NCBI RefSeq assembly: GCF_014131735.1
Contig: NZ_CP039121.1
Span: 868,001 to 932,000 of the forward strand
DNA from: Lactiplantibacillus plantarum
Lineage (GTDB): Bacteria > Bacillota > Bacilli > Lactobacillales > Lactobacillaceae
DNA length: 64,000 bases
Reading direction: 5' to 3'
Of the stretch, positions 1 through 9,462 are shown one piece after another. How positions within the stretch are numbered: position 1 is the stretch's first letter; every line of letters begins with the position of its first letter. A model generated the notes under the pieces. That model did not search any database. It was not told where the DNA came from and worked only from the letters and a program-made list of their open reading frames with translations. The position numbers and the translations under genes are program-made.

Positions 1-1047
1 TCTGATAGTGAGATTTTAATGCATCTGATTCGACGCAGCCCCGCAGCAACGTTAACGGAACAGGTTAAGGATGCTTTACGTCAAGTCCACGGAGGCTTTG
101 CTTACTTACTACTAACGAATGATTGTTTGATTGCCGCTTTGGATCCTAACGGGTTACGACCATTAGTCGTCGGTCAGTTACCCACGGGCGGGTACGTCGT
201 TTGTAGTGAAACTTGCGCGCTTGATACGATTGGTGCGACGTTTGTTCAAGATGTTCAGCCGGGAGAATTGTTAACGATCGATGATCATGGTTTGACGATC
301 GACCATTATACGACTGATACACAGTTGGCGATTTGTTCAATGGAGTTTATCTACTTTGCACGTCCAGATTCTGATATTCACGGCGTCAACGTCCATTCTG
401 CACGTAAACGAATGGGTGCTCAGCTCGCTGTTGAACAGCCCGTGGACGCCGACATTGTTGTCGGGGTACCCAATTCATCTTTATCAGCGGCGACCGGCTA
501 TGCGGAAGCGAGTGGCCTGCCTTACGAGATGGGATTAATTAAAAATCAATATTCGTCACGGACCTTTATTCAGCCGACCCAAGCATTGCGAGAACAGGGG
601 GTTCGGATGAAGCTTTCAGCGGTCAAAGGTGTTGTCGCTGGTAAACGAGTCGTCTTAATCGATGATTCGATTGTACGTGGTACCACCAGTCGGCGGATCG
701 TCAAATTATTGAAAGATGCGGGTGCAAAGTCAGTTCATTTACGAATTGCATCGCCACCATTACGCTATCCATGTTTTTACGGTATCGATATTCAATCGAC
801 TAATGAATTGATTGCGGCTCAGCAAACGATTCGGGAGATGTGTCAGACGTTTGGTGCGGACTCACTTGGTTTTCTCAGTGAACAGGGCGTCGTTGATGCA
901 GTTGGCTTGTCGACCACCGAACCGTATGGTGGACTATGCATGGCCTATTTTAATGGGGATTATCCAACGGCCCTGTATGATTACCAAGCCGAGTATGATG
1001 CGGAAATTGCGCAATTACAAGCCAATCATGAAGGGGTGATCAAGTGA
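1..1047 (+). CDS. purF: amidophosphoribosyltransferase PurF (5' end outside window)
   Basis: First committed step of purine synthesis: PRPP plus glutamine gives 5-phosphoribosylamine. The frame is open from base 1, so the ATG at 19 is internal, and the N-terminal catalytic Cys lies outside the window. Visible are the segment AICSMEFIYFARPDSDIHG and the PRPP-binding motif VLIDDSIVRGTTSRR (about nt 652-696). B. subtilis PurF carries a [4Fe-4S] cluster on four cysteines (from memory). Here the first two are kept (AICSME and YPCFYGID), but the C-terminal pair CGQC reads GGLC (nt 931-942), so one ligand is missing. The stop overlaps the purM start by 4 bp, showing translational coupling in the pur operon. 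Confidence 0.96.
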   Translation, partial: SDSEILMHLIRRSPAATLTEQVKDALRQVHGGFAYLLLTNDCLIAALDPNGLRPLVVGQLPTGGYVVCSETCALDTIGATFVQDVQPGELLTIDDHGLTIDHYTTDTQLAICSMEFIYFARPDSDIHGVNVHSARKRMGAQLAVEQPVDADIVVGVPNSSLSAATGYAEASGLPYEMGLIKNQYSSRTFIQPTQALREQGVRMKLSAVKGVVAGKRVVLIDDSIVRGTTSRRIVKLLKDAGAKSVHLRIASPPLRYPCFYGIDIQSTNELIAAQQTIREMCQTFGADSLGFLSEQGVVDAVGLSTTEPYGGLCMAYFNGDYPTALYDYQAEYDAEIAQLQANHEGVIK

Positions 1048-2069
1048 GCGATGCGTATAAGCGGGCTGGCGTTGATATCAACGCTGGTTACGACGTCTTA
1101 AAGACGGTCAAACAAATGAGTGGCAATCAGCAATTAGGCGCGTTTGGGGGGGCGTTTCCACTTAGTTCGGATGCAACTGCCAACGATCCCGTGTTAGTAG
1201 CGGGGACGGATGGTGTGGGGACTAAGCTCTTAGTCGCAATCGCTGCTGATCAACATACCACGATTGGAATTGACTTGGTCGCAATGTGTGTGAATGATAT
1301 TTTGGCACAAGGCGCGACCCCCCAGTTCTTTTTAGATTACTTAGGTCTTGGACATACGGATCAGAAGCGGGTCAAAGCCATTTTGACTGGCGTCGTCACG
1401 GGCTGTCAGCAGGCCCATACAGCGTTGATTGGTGGCGAGACTGCGGAGATGCCCGATATGTATGGTCAGGACCATTACGACCTCGCTGGTTTTGCGGTCG
1501 GAATTGCGAACCGCGCGGACCTGTTATCACCAGCAAATGTTCGGGCTGGGGACGTCTTGATTGGGTTGCCGTCTAATGGCCTCCACTCGAATGGGTTTAG
1601 TCTAGTTCGTGATATTTTATTCAAACAACACGACTACCAATTGACCACGGTTTTTGACGAACTTGGTCATGATTTACAAACGGAACTTTTACGACCAACG
1701 ACCATTTACGTTGATGCAGTTCAACCATTATTACAGCAGAAATTAGTGACGAGTATCGCCCACATTACTGGGGGCGGCTTGATTGAGAACGTCGCCAGAG
1801 CGTTACCGGCGGGCTTGAGTGCGCACCTTGAATTGGGTCAATGGCCGGTGCCGCCAATTATGACGTTATTGGCCGAACTCGGTGGGCTGACTGCCACGGA
1901 TCTTCGGTCGACCTTTAACTTAGGCCTGGGAATGGTTTTGGTCGTTCACCCCGACCAAGTGGCGGCTGTGACGGCTAATTTGACGGCCAACGCGCAGTCC
2001 TATTATCGCGTCGGAACAGTCCAAACTGGGACGGCCCCCGTCGTTTTCGAGGAGGCTGAACATGCCTAA
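1044..2069 (+). CDS. purM: phosphoribosylformylglycinamidine cyclo-ligase (AIR synthetase)
   Basis: Closes the imidazole ring: FGAM plus ATP gives AIR, in the cytoplasm. The protein is 341 aa, normal for the family, with the ATP-site motif AGTDGVGTK, then GIDLVAMCVNDI and GGETAEMPDMY, all typical of PurM. The start is GTG, overlapping the purF stop (GTGA). The 3' end overlaps purN by 8 bp, so purF-purM-purN are translationally coupled. Confidence 0.97.
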   Translation: MSDAYKRAGVDINAGYDVLKTVKQMSGNQQLGAFGGAFPLSSDATANDPVLVAGTDGVGTKLLVAIAADQHTTIGIDLVAMCVNDILAQGATPQFFLDYLGLGHTDQKRVKAILTGVVTGCQQAHTALIGGETAEMPDMYGQDHYDLAGFAVGIANRADLLSPANVRAGDVLIGLPSNGLHSNGFSLVRDILFKQHDYQLTTVFDELGHDLQTELLRPTTIYVDAVQPLLQQKLVTSIAHITGGGLIENVARALPAGLSAHLELGQWPVPPIMTLLAELGGLTATDLRSTFNLGLGMVLVVHPDQVAAVTANLTANAQSYYRVGTVQTGTAPVVFEEAEHA

Positions 2070-2640
2070 TAAGATTGCGGTATTTGCTTCGGGGAACGGC
2101 ACCAACTTTGTTGCACTCCACCAAGCGATTATTGAACGGCAGTTACCGGTGGTGATTGGGTTACTCGTCTGTGATCAACCCACGGCGCCGGTCATTGATA
2201 AAGCCCGGGCAGCTAACATACCGATATTGATTGTTGATTTTCATGATTATGCGAATAAAGCGGCCGCGGAAGCCATCATTTTGACGGCCTTGCAAGCGCG
2301 ACAAATTAAACTGGTCTTATTGGCCGGGTACATGCGTATTATCGGTCCGACCCTCTTGAATGCGTATTCGCATAAAATTATCAACATCCACCCAGCATTG
2401 TTACCGAAATTTCCAGGTCGTCACGGTATCGAGGATGCTTTTGACGCTGGTGTGACTGAGACGGGCGTTACCATTCACTATATCGATGCCGGAATCGATA
2501 CCGGGCAAATTATTGCCCAGCGGGTCGTTCCGGTTGCACCAGACGATACGCTAGCCAGCCTGGCGACCCGGATTCATGATTGTGAACACCAATTTTATCC
2601 AGATGTATTACAGACACTCATTAATGAAGGAGCAATTTAA
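2062..2640 (+). CDS. purN: phosphoribosylglycinamide formyltransferase (10-formyl-THF dependent)
   Basis: Formylates GAR to FGAR using 10-formyltetrahydrofolate. It is 192 aa with the N-terminal FASGNGTNF loop, the catalytic [12 protein letters not shown] segment (Asn and His) and the Asp in [13 protein letters not shown]. The ATG lies inside the last codons of purM, behind GAGGAGGCTGAAC. The next gene, purH, begins one base after the stop. Confidence 0.97.
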   Translation: MPNKIAVFASGNGTNFVALHQAIIERQLPVVIGLLVCDQPTAPVIDKARAANIPILIVDFHDYANKAAAEAIILTALQARQIKLVLLAGYMRIIGPTLLNAYSHKIINIHPALLPKFPGRHGIEDAFDAGVTETGVTIHYIDAGIDTGQIIAQRVVPVAPDDTLASLATRIHDCEHQFYPDVLQTLINEGAI

Positions 2641-2641
2641 G

Positions 2642-4174
2642 ATGACAAAACGTGCGTTGTTAAGTGTTTCTGATAAACAGGGATTAACTGATTTTGCGAA
2701 GGGCCTCGTTGCCCTTGACTATGAATTGATTTCAACAGGTGGGACCAAAAAGGCACTGGAAGCAGCTGATATTCCAGTCATCGGAATCGAAGAAGTGACC
2801 GGTTTTCCTGAAATGCTTGACGGTCGGGTCAAAACGCTCCATCCTAAGGTTCACGCCGGACTATTAGCACGACGTGACCTGCCAGCGCACATGGCGCAAT
2901 TAAAAGAAGCTGGTATTCAACCGATTGACATGGTCGTGGTTAACCTGTACCCATTCAAAGCAACCATTCAACAACCAGACGTCACACAAGCTGAAGCTAT
3001 TGAACAAATCGATATTGGTGGTCCGTCGATGCTGCGTTCCGCAGCTAAGAACTTTGCCGCGGTACTGCCAATTGTTGATCCTGCTGATTATGAGCAGATT
3101 CTGGCTGATTTGCAGACGGACGCGGTCACACCGGCACTCCGTCAACGGTTAGCGGCCAAAGTTTTTCAACATACTGCGGCCTATGATGCCTTGATTGCCC
3201 AATATTTAACGACTGAAGAATTTCCAGAAAAGTTGACCCTTACTTATGATAAGAAGCAGGCCCTGCGTTATGGTGAGAACAGCCATCAAAAGGCTGCCTT
3301 TTACGAAAATGCCTTACCAGCGCACTTCTCGATTACGGGTGCCAAGCAAATTCATGGGAAAGAGCTTTCTTACAATAACATCAAGGATGCGGATGCCGCC
3401 TTGCGGATGGTCTGTGAATATCAGCAGCCGGCCGTAGTTGCAATGAAGCACATGAATCCGTGTGGGGTTGGCTTGGGTACGACGATTGAGGCTGCTTGGG
3501 ATAAAGCCTATGAAGCCGATTCGATTTCAATCTTTGGGGGAATCATTGCCTTAAATCGCCCAGTCGATCTCGCAACGGCTGAGAAGATGCACGCACTCTT
3601 CTTGGAAATTATTATTGCCCCGAGTTTTGATGACGATGCCTTTGCTATTTTGGCCAAGAAGAAGAATCTGCGCTTGATGACGGTTGACTTTGAGCAAACG
3701 CACACGGCCGATAAGTTTGAAACGATTTCAGTCGGTGGGGGCTTACTACGTCAGGAGGTCGACGCGGCCTTCGAAACGCCAGCTGATTTTACCGTAGTCA
3801 CCGCAACCCAACCGACACCTGCGCAGCTAAAAGCACTTGCTTTCGGCCAACAAGTTGTGAAGCACGTTAAGAGCAATGCGGTCGTTGTAACCACCGCAGA
3901 TCGGACATTGGGAATCGGTTCTGGTCAGATGAATCGAATCGATTCAACTAAGATTGCCATCGGTAAGGCGATGCAACAAGCTGGCTACGAAAATGCTATC
4001 CTAGCTTCGGATGCGTTCTTCCCAATGGATGATTGCGTCGAATATGCTGCGCAGCACGGCATTCGTGCAATCGTGCAACCAGGTGGTAGTATTCGTGATA
4101 AGGATTCGATTGCCATGGCCGACCGTTATGGTATTGCGATGGTCACCACTGGTGTTCGACACTTCCGGCATTAA
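2642..4174 (+). CDS. purH: bifunctional AICAR transformylase / IMP cyclohydrolase
   Basis: Catalyses the last two steps to IMP. It is 510 aa. The N-terminal MGS-like cyclohydrolase domain starts [11 protein letters not shown], and the AICAR transformylase domain carries the KHMNPCGVG segment. An in-frame ATG exists at 2576 inside purN, but the start at 2642 has a good Shine-Dalgarno (GAAGGAG, about 7 nt upstream) and matches the usual N-terminus. Confidence 0.97.
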   Translation: MTKRALLSVSDKQGLTDFAKGLVALDYELISTGGTKKALEAADIPVIGIEEVTGFPEMLDGRVKTLHPKVHAGLLARRDLPAHMAQLKEAGIQPIDMVVVNLYPFKATIQQPDVTQAEAIEQIDIGGPSMLRSAAKNFAAVLPIVDPADYEQILADLQTDAVTPALRQRLAAKVFQHTAAYDALIAQYLTTEEFPEKLTLTYDKKQALRYGENSHQKAAFYENALPAHFSITGAKQIHGKELSYNNIKDADAALRMVCEYQQPAVVAMKHMNPCGVGLGTTIEAAWDKAYEADSISIFGGIIALNRPVDLATAEKMHALFLEIIIAPSFDDDAFAILAKKKNLRLMTVDFEQTHTADKFETISVGGGLLRQEVDAAFETPADFTVVTATQPTPAQLKALAFGQQVVKHVKSNAVVVTTADRTLGIGSGQMNRIDSTKIAIGKAMQQAGYENAILASDAFFPMDDCVEYAAQHGIRAIVQPGGSIRDKDSIAMADRYGIAMVTTGVRHFRH

Positions 4175-4193
4175 TGAAAGGATGGGTGCGTGC

Positions 4194-5435
4194 ATGGCAA
4201 ACGTATTAGTAGTTGGTGGTGGCGGTCGCGAACATGCCATTGCCAAGGCAATGATGGCAAGTCCGCAAGTCAGTACCGTCTATTGTGCACCCGGTAATCC
4301 AGGCATGATCCGGGATGGTATTCGGACACTAGCGATTGACGAAATGGACTTTGCGGGGTTGGTCAACTTTGCACGGGCCAATACGGTTACCCTGACCTTC
4401 GTCGGGCCCGAAGTACCGCTAGCCGCGGGCATTGTTGATTACTTTCAAGCAGCCGGCCTGGCTATCTTTGGCCCCAACCAAGCTGCGGCACAGTTGGAAA
4501 GTTCTAAGGTATTCGCGAAGGCCTTCATGAGTCGCCATCACATTCCGACGGCCGACTACCGGCAATTTCATGAATTGGATTCGGCACTAGCTTATAGTCA
4601 TGAACAAGCGGTGCCGCAAGTTATCAAAGTCGATGGGCTGGCAGCTGGTAAAGGGGTGACGGTTGCGACGAGTTATGAACAAGCCGCGGCAGCGATTAAG
4701 ACGGCCTTTAAAACTAGTTCGACGGTCTTGATCGAGGACTACGTTGCTGGCTTTGAGTTTTCCCAAATGGTTTTGGTTGGTGGTGAGCACTATGCGTTAT
4801 TACCGACCGCCCAAGATCATAAACGGTTACAGGACCATGACCGGGGACCGAACACGGGTGGTATGGGGGCCTATTCACCAGTACCGCAAATCACGCCCGC
4901 GGTTATCGATCAAACGATTGCGACAATTATTGAACCGACGATTGCAGGTCTCAAAGCCGATGGGTTAAGCTTTGAAGGGGTTATCTATGTTGGGGGAATC
5001 CTGACTGCGACCGGTGTTCAAGTTATTGAATATAATTTGCGACTGGGTGATCCTGAAACGCAGATCTTATTACCACAACTACAGAGTGATTTTTATCAAG
5101 TCATCGTCGATTTATTGCAACATCGGCAACCACACGCGCAGTGGCAAACGACGGCAACTTATCTTGGCGTCGTACTAGCTGCTCCCGGTTATCCGGGACC
5201 AACTGAAGCCGGTGTACCGGTTCCGACGGTTGCTGGTGCGGATTATGCTAGCGTTGCGGGTACCCCGGATCAATTGGTCAGTGCGGGTGGCCGGGTGATG
5301 ATGGTTACCGCAAGTGCCCCGAGCTTGGTCGCAGCACAGCGGGCTGTTTATCAACAAATCGACCAACTCAGAGTCGGTGATCTAGTGTACCGAACTGATA
5401 TTGGCGTTAAGGGGATGACAGCGTCCCACGATTAG
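4194..5435 (+). CDS. purD: phosphoribosylamine-glycine ligase (GARS)
   Basis: ATP-grasp ligase joining glycine to phosphoribosylamine. It is 413 aa, starting [19 protein letters not shown], with the ATP-grasp loop [10 protein letters not shown] and the [15 protein letters not shown] motif (here [14 protein letters not shown]). The frame is open further upstream to 4011, but that part lies within purH. The ATG at 4194 has AAAGGATGG as ribosome binding site. It is the last gene of the pur operon and is followed by a terminator at 5541-5575. Confidence 0.96.
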   Translation: MANVLVVGGGGREHAIAKAMMASPQVSTVYCAPGNPGMIRDGIRTLAIDEMDFAGLVNFARANTVTLTFVGPEVPLAAGIVDYFQAAGLAIFGPNQAAAQLESSKVFAKAFMSRHHIPTADYRQFHELDSALAYSHEQAVPQVIKVDGLAAGKGVTVATSYEQAAAAIKTAFKTSSTVLIEDYVAGFEFSQMVLVGGEHYALLPTAQDHKRLQDHDRGPNTGGMGAYSPVPQITPAVIDQTIATIIEPTIAGLKADGLSFEGVIYVGGILTATGVQVIEYNLRLGDPETQILLPQLQSDFYQVIVDLLQHRQPHAQWQTTATYLGVVLAAPGYPGPTEAGVPVPTVAGADYASVAGTPDQLVSAGGRVMMVTASAPSLVAAQRAVYQQIDQLRVGDLVYRTDIGVKGMTASHD

Positions 5436-5540
5436 CGCTTGACATTCGGTGAGCACCATTCTATGCTGGAAACATTACTTAAATTCGTCATAAAAGAATA
5501 ATGGTTGGTGTTGGCAGTTAAAGGCTGACCCAAACGTTGA

Positions 5541-5575
5541 AATCGTCCTTTTTAAGCAGTAGGGGACGATTTTTA
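5541..5575 (+). terminator. intrinsic terminator of pur operon
   Basis: Stem ATCGTCC (5542-5548) pairs with GGACGAT (5564-5570), extended by A-T pairs and followed by a T run. It lies about 100 bp after the purD stop. Confidence 0.8.
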
Positions 5576-5613
5576 TATTGGCAGAATGCAATTAATTTGG
5601 AGGCTAAACGGGC

Positions 5614-6282
5614 ATGGAATTTGGCACATTGATGATGATGGTTAGGCACCGTGTACATGGTTGGCAAATGGCAATGCGGTCTCAAAAAGGGTTGCATCGG
5701 GGCACAACAACGCTGAATATTAATGCGGCGGGACTTAAACGGATGGAGGACGCTGCTTTTATGCATCATATTCGGAAACCGGTTGATAAGCCGCATAATC
5801 TAAATTGGTGGCACTTTAACTTTTTCTGGGGGCTACAAGGCATCACCCAATCCGGGATAGGTTCGGTACCGGCGCTCGCGTTGACCGGTAAAATCAGTGG
5901 CTTCAACCATCCTGCCGTTGCGCATTTTGAATTCATGCGCAATCAAATCAGTGGTGGAACTGTGGATAAACAAATCTTGCCTGCTCCCGAGCTGTGCTTG
6001 GCAGAACTCAAACGGTCCGATAATGCGCGCGCACTTAATCGAGTCTATCAATCAGATACGGAAATGGTGCATGACTTGGCCGCAGCCTACCACCAGATCA
6101 TGAGTGACTTGTATCGAGTTGGTGCGCGGACGATTCAGCTGAATCGCCAGGGCCTCGGCAGTCAGCAAGGGCGATCAATTACTGAACTTGGCACACAGGT
6201 AAGTCGTGAGGCCGTTCGTGATTTACCTGCCGATCTCTGTGTTCAGTGGCACGTGACACATGGGACCTGTTACTCAGCGTAG
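5614..6282 (+). pseudogene. decayed YxjG/MetE-like methionine synthase II fragment
   Basis: An open frame of 222 codons with a ribosome binding site (GGAGG, 5599-5603). It resembles the first two thirds of the cobalamin-independent methionine synthase II family (YxjG/YxjH, about 370-380 aa). Recognisable blocks are NWWHFNFFWGLQGI (family: WWHFDFxWGLNGV), TGKISGFNHPAVAHFEFM, a block ending ILPAPELCL, and GARTIQLN (family: GCRYLQLDD). Expected functional residues have changed: the DGEFRR block reads PHNLN, the LDD aspartates are gone, and the zinc-binding HxCRGN reads HVTHG. The frame stops just after this block, so about 140 C-terminal residues are missing. I infer a decayed copy; a small functional protein is possible but less likely. 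Confidence 0.6.
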
Positions 6283-6350
6283 CTAGTCACAGGGTGGCCT
6301 GGGCAGCTCCGTTTGCATAGCTAAGAAAACGATCAAAAGGGATTAATATT

Positions 6351-6402
6351 AAAACGTGCACTTACCTGAGTCAGTTATCACTCAGGTAAGTGCACGTTTT
6401 TG
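6351..6402. terminator. bidirectional terminator
   Basis: Near-perfect hairpin. The 21-nt arm at 6351-6371 (AAAACGTGCACTTACCTGAG...) pairs with 6380-6401 around an 8-nt loop, with A and T runs on either side. It sits between rightward and leftward genes, so it can end transcription both ways. Confidence 0.85.
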
Positions 6403-6475
6403 GTTGGGCTGGTTGCAAGTTCTCGCACCAGTAGACCCGTTATCGATTATTGAAAGCGTTAATAGCGACACCGTT

Positions 6476-7804
6476 TTACTTTTTACCCTGCAATGACTGT
6501 CGCTTCGGGCTGACCCACGTTCCGGAGCCAAAGCCCAGAATGGTTTTGAGTGCAGGAATAAACGTTGCAACGACGGTGATAGGATTGATCATCCAGTAAA
6601 ATAACATGTAGAGTGGGGCGAAGAACCAGTACTTTAGTTTCGCACCATGATGGTCCAACAGGAGTGCCGCTAACAGTTGCATGAACCCGGCCAATAGTTC
6701 AAAACTAACAAAGACAAATGACAACATCAAGCCGTGGTAGACTCGTTCAAAATTGCCGGTTATCAGGAAGTAACCCATCAGAATCAAAAACATCAAGGAA
6801 GTGATGACGAAGAAAAAGGACCAGATGATTGACAACGTCGAATCGACGAACATTGATAGTTGATAGCGATGAACGATTGGGTGGAAAATGAATTTCTTAA
6901 TGTTCGTTAACCACACTTCCGTGCCACCCTGTGCCCAACGTTTGCGTTGATGATAAAGGTCTCGGATTGTGGTGGGGACGTTCATATGGAAGACGATGTT
7001 AGGGGCAAACCGCGGGACGGCGCCCACCATTTGGTGATCCCAGGCAATACTGATATCTTCCGTCGCGCGATTTTGTCGAAAGCCACCAACGTCAATTAGA
7101 AATTGTTTGCGGTAGAGGGTATTTGCCCCGCTATACGCGTACATAGAGTCGTTGATGGAAGTTTGACTCCGCTTGATAACACCGACGATACTAGAGAATT
7201 CAACGGTTTGAGATTTACCTAAAAGCGACGTTCGATTTTGAACATCCATATTGGCGGTGACGGCGGATGTATTCATATCGCGGTCATGGATGAAGAAATT
7301 CATATACTTCATCAGGGCGTCCTTTTCTGGAATCGTATCAGCGTCGTTGCTGAGAATATACTCACCCTGGGCAAAGTACATGCCAATATTGAAGGCGTGG
7401 GCCTTGCCCTTGTTTTTCTCAATTTCAACGGTTCGTAGCCGTGGATAGACGGACTGCAACCGTTGAATAATGGTGGCCGTCTTGTCAGTCGAACCATCGT
7501 TCATGACTAGGACCTCGTAGTTCGTATAATTGAGCTGGGTAAATAAGTATGTGATGGTTTCTTCAATCATGACTTCTTCGTTGTGCGCCGGGATCATGAT
7601 GGTAATCATTGGTTGCTGTTCAGCCGGAATGTACTGCCAGTCATCATCACGCTTATTGGTCTTGATAAAGCGGTAGGATAGCGCGCCGGCGAACCAGAAA
7701 AAAGAGCCAACGATGGGGTAGAGGCATAAAATCAGGAGTGCGATGTTGATTACCGATTTAAATAAGGTTGCGGCGAATATGTGGTCAATAAAAATATTTG
7801 TCAT
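6476..7804 (-). CDS. processive family-2 glycosyltransferase, PgaC/IcaA-like
   Basis: Membrane glycosyltransferase expected to polymerise a beta-linked polysaccharide, such as poly-N-acetylglucosamine, and pass it across the membrane. It is 442 aa. One or two N-terminal membrane segments (about residues 15-45) precede a GT-A domain with VLVMNDGSTDKT (about 98-109), SNDADT, TEDI and the processive-enzyme motif QRKRW. Several C-terminal membrane segments follow (about 320-420). It is the last gene of a three-gene leftward operon, 12 bp after the PgaD-like gene. The polymer cannot be told from sequence; hyaluronan or cellulose-type synthases share these motifs. Confidence 0.85.
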   Translation of the reverse strand: MTNIFIDHIFAATLFKSVINIALLILCLYPIVGSFFWFAGALSYRFIKTNKRDDDWQYIPAEQQPMITIMIPAHNEEVMIEETITYLFTQLNYTNYEVLVMNDGSTDKTATIIQRLQSVYPRLRTVEIEKNKGKAHAFNIGMYFAQGEYILSNDADTIPEKDALMKYMNFFIHDRDMNTSAVTANMDVQNRTSLLGKSQTVEFSSIVGVIKRSQTSINDSMYAYSGANTLYRKQFLIDVGGFRQNRATEDISIAWDHQMVGAVPRFAPNIVFHMNVPTTIRDLYHQRKRWAQGGTEVWLTNIKKFIFHPIVHRYQLSMFVDSTLSIIWSFFFVITSLMFLILMGYFLITGNFERVYHGLMLSFVFVSFELLAGFMQLLAALLLDHHGAKLKYWFFAPLYMLFYWMINPITVVATFIPALKTILGFGSGTWVSPKRQSLQGKK

Positions 7805-7816
7805 GGCGCCCCCTGG

Positions 7817-8335
7817 TTAATCGTTAATATCGTCTAAATTATTTTGTTGATAAAGTTGCTGAATCTGATTAGTATCGAGATTTTGTTCTGGCTTGACCCG
7901 GTAGTGGCGGGTATGTTCACGAAATTCGGCATTGCCGAAACGGTCCGCCATGAACTGAGCGAGCAGTTGCTGCCGTTTTTTCTGATTAATGGGATTAAAG
8001 GTTGGCCACTGTTCAACGACACGTTCACGCTTACGATTCTGTATAATGGTCATGGTCACTGCAAAAAGGGATGCGAGTGCAAAGCAAAAGGCCAGTAAGA
8101 TACCGATGAACTTAAATTCGAAAAGACCTTCATGGTAGTGCCAGAAACGCGGAATGTGTGGATTATAACTTGACCAAATGGAAAGGACTGTCACGGTGAT
8201 GGGCACAATCACTGCGATCCAACCCACGATACCAACGATCGTTTGGCGAATCTTGAGTCCCCAATGGCCAGTGTCAAAGTACGCATCAGAGTATAGTTGT
8301 TGCCGATTAACATCATCAGTGGTTGGTTTAGGCAT
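7817..8335 (-). CDS. small PgaD-like membrane protein
   Basis: 172 aa with two predicted membrane segments (IVGIVGWIAVIVPITVTVLS and FIGILLAFCFALASLFAVTM), joined by a short loop and followed by a charged C-terminal tail. Topology, size and position directly before a PgaC-like synthase resemble PgaD, the partner that forms the c-di-GMP-responsive synthase complex in E. coli. Sequence similarity is weak, so the name rests on context. The start is the ATG at 8335 (MPKPTTDD), behind AAAGGAGAACC. It overlaps the EAL gene by 8 bp, so the two are probably coupled. Confidence 0.6.
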   Translation of the reverse strand: MPKPTTDDVNRQQLYSDAYFDTGHWGLKIRQTIVGIVGWIAVIVPITVTVLSIWSSYNPHIPRFWHYHEGLFEFKFIGILLAFCFALASLFAVTMTIIQNRKRERVVEQWPTFNPINQKKRQQLLAQFMADRFGNAEFREHTRHYRVKPEQNLDTNQIQQLYQQNNLDDIND

Positions 8336-9152
8336 CGTGGTTCTCCTTTGTGGTTGATTGCTGGGGATTGATTGGATGGCCGAATAAGTAGCCTTGGCGA
8401 ATGCTGATTTGCAGTTGCTCGGCGAGTTGTTCATCGGCCTCATTTTCGATTCCCATTAGAATTAGATCAATATTGTTTTCCTTAGAGAGCTGATTCCAGA
8501 ATTGGAGGTTCAGGTCCAGCCAGACGGATGGGTCTTCCTTGCGAAATGAGCGCATTGAGCATTTGAGCGTGTCGATATCTTTTAAAAGCCACTGAATGTT
8601 TTTAAGATTGGCTAGACTTGCACCGACGTTATCGATTCCAAACTGCATGCCGTAACCGCGGGCTTCACGAATTCGTCGCCGAAATAGGCGTTTATTGATA
8701 CGACGCGGTTGGTATTGAGGTGTGTACTCAATTGCCAAGTGCATCGGTTCGATGTTCGCAATTGCCCAGCGAACAAAATAACGGAATTCGGGACTGATGA
8801 TTTGTTCGTATTCTAAATTGATTGATAACGTAATCGCTTCATCAGGTAGCGCCTTAAAGGTATCTTCAAGCAGGAAGATCACCCGCTGAAGTGGAAGTGA
8901 GTCAAGTTGTGGTGGTAATGACCACGAACCATCAGTATTTTGTTGACGCAGGAGACATTCATAGCCGGTAGTGCGGCCACGAAAATCGACTTGTTTTTGA
9001 ATAAAGTAGCGTAGATTAAAATCATCATTTTCAAGGTAATTGTTGGAACGTTTGCGGGAGTACCAATAATAAGTACCAATCGTCAGGATGAAGATGACCG
9101 CAATTGAGCCTGTCAACCACAGTAATCCTATTTCTAATTGTGCTAGACTCAT
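8328..9152 (-). CDS. membrane-anchored degenerate EAL-domain protein
   Basis: 274 aa with one N-terminal membrane segment (about residues 8-30) and a cytoplasmic EAL fold. The EAL signature reads ECLLR (65-69). N112, E142, D174, K197 and QGYLFGHP (253-260) are kept. The DD pair of the active site reads DN (174-175), and the AEGVE block reads LMGIE (232-236), replacing a metal-site glutamate by Met. Active EAL phosphodiesterases need these residues, so I infer a c-di-GMP binding or structural role rather than hydrolysis. It is first in an operon with PgaD- and PgaC-like genes, so it may control polysaccharide synthesis. No GGDEF protein is encoded in the window. Confidence 0.8.
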   Translation of the reverse strand: MSLAQLEIGLLWLTGSIAVIFILTIGTYYWYSRKRSNNYLENDDFNLRYFIQKQVDFRGRTTGYECLLRQQNTDGSWSLPPQLDSLPLQRVIFLLEDTFKALPDEAITLSINLEYEQIISPEFRYFVRWAIANIEPMHLAIEYTPQYQPRRINKRLFRRRIREARGYGMQFGIDNVGASLANLKNIQWLLKDIDTLKCSMRSFRKEDPSVWLDLNLQFWNQLSKENNIDLILMGIENEADEQLAEQLQISIRQGYLFGHPINPQQSTTKENHDA

Positions 9153-9211
9153 CTAATATAATCTCCGTAAGAAAAACTTATGGTAACAGGAAAGACGACT
9201 AACCGTCGTAG

Positions 9212-9263
9212 TTGACAGTGTCAAACATTTTGACATTATAGGCCTAATTTTGCACAGTTTCAA
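9212..9263 (-). promoter_or_regulatory. promoter and operator of EAL-PgaD-GT2 operon
   Basis: Reading leftward: -35 TTGAAA (9263-9258), 17-bp spacer, -10 TATAAT (9240-9235). Immediately downstream, over the likely transcription start, lie three TGTCAA-type half-sites: TTTGACA (9229-9235), TGTCAA (9219-9224) and TTGACA (9212-9217). They form two overlapping perfect dyads, TGTCAAA-cat-TTTGACA and TTGACA-g-TGTCAA. This placement suits a repressor; which one is unknown. Confidence 0.7.
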
Positions 9264-9462
9264 CAAAAATTATCTCTTGATAAATAGAAATGATTTTTGA
9301 TTAACGTTAATCAGTCCTGTCTTATGAACGAATCACGCAACCGCACATCAACACTGTTTAGCCAACTAAACCACCAGTGATTGACGGGGTTTTAGTGGTC
9401 GCTTATAATCGATAATGACTTTGACGGATAATTTAATAAGTATAGAAGAGGGTTATCATAAA
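9264..9462. other. intergenic, divergent promoters
   Basis: Separates the leftward EAL operon from the rightward NmrA-like gene. AT-rich. Includes CGCTTATAATCG (about 9400-9412), a candidate -10 for the rightward gene. No further gene seen. Confidence 0.4.

Noticed and set aside
5518..5796. 92-codon leftward frame over the pur terminator
   Set aside because: It runs through the terminator and the start of the methionine-synthase-like pseudogene, whose reading on the plus strand shows real family similarity.
6351..6402. Long perfect inverted repeat that might be an insertion-sequence end or attachment site
   Set aside because: It has T-tails on both strands, sits between convergent genes, and resembles at least ten other terminators in the window; no transposase is present.
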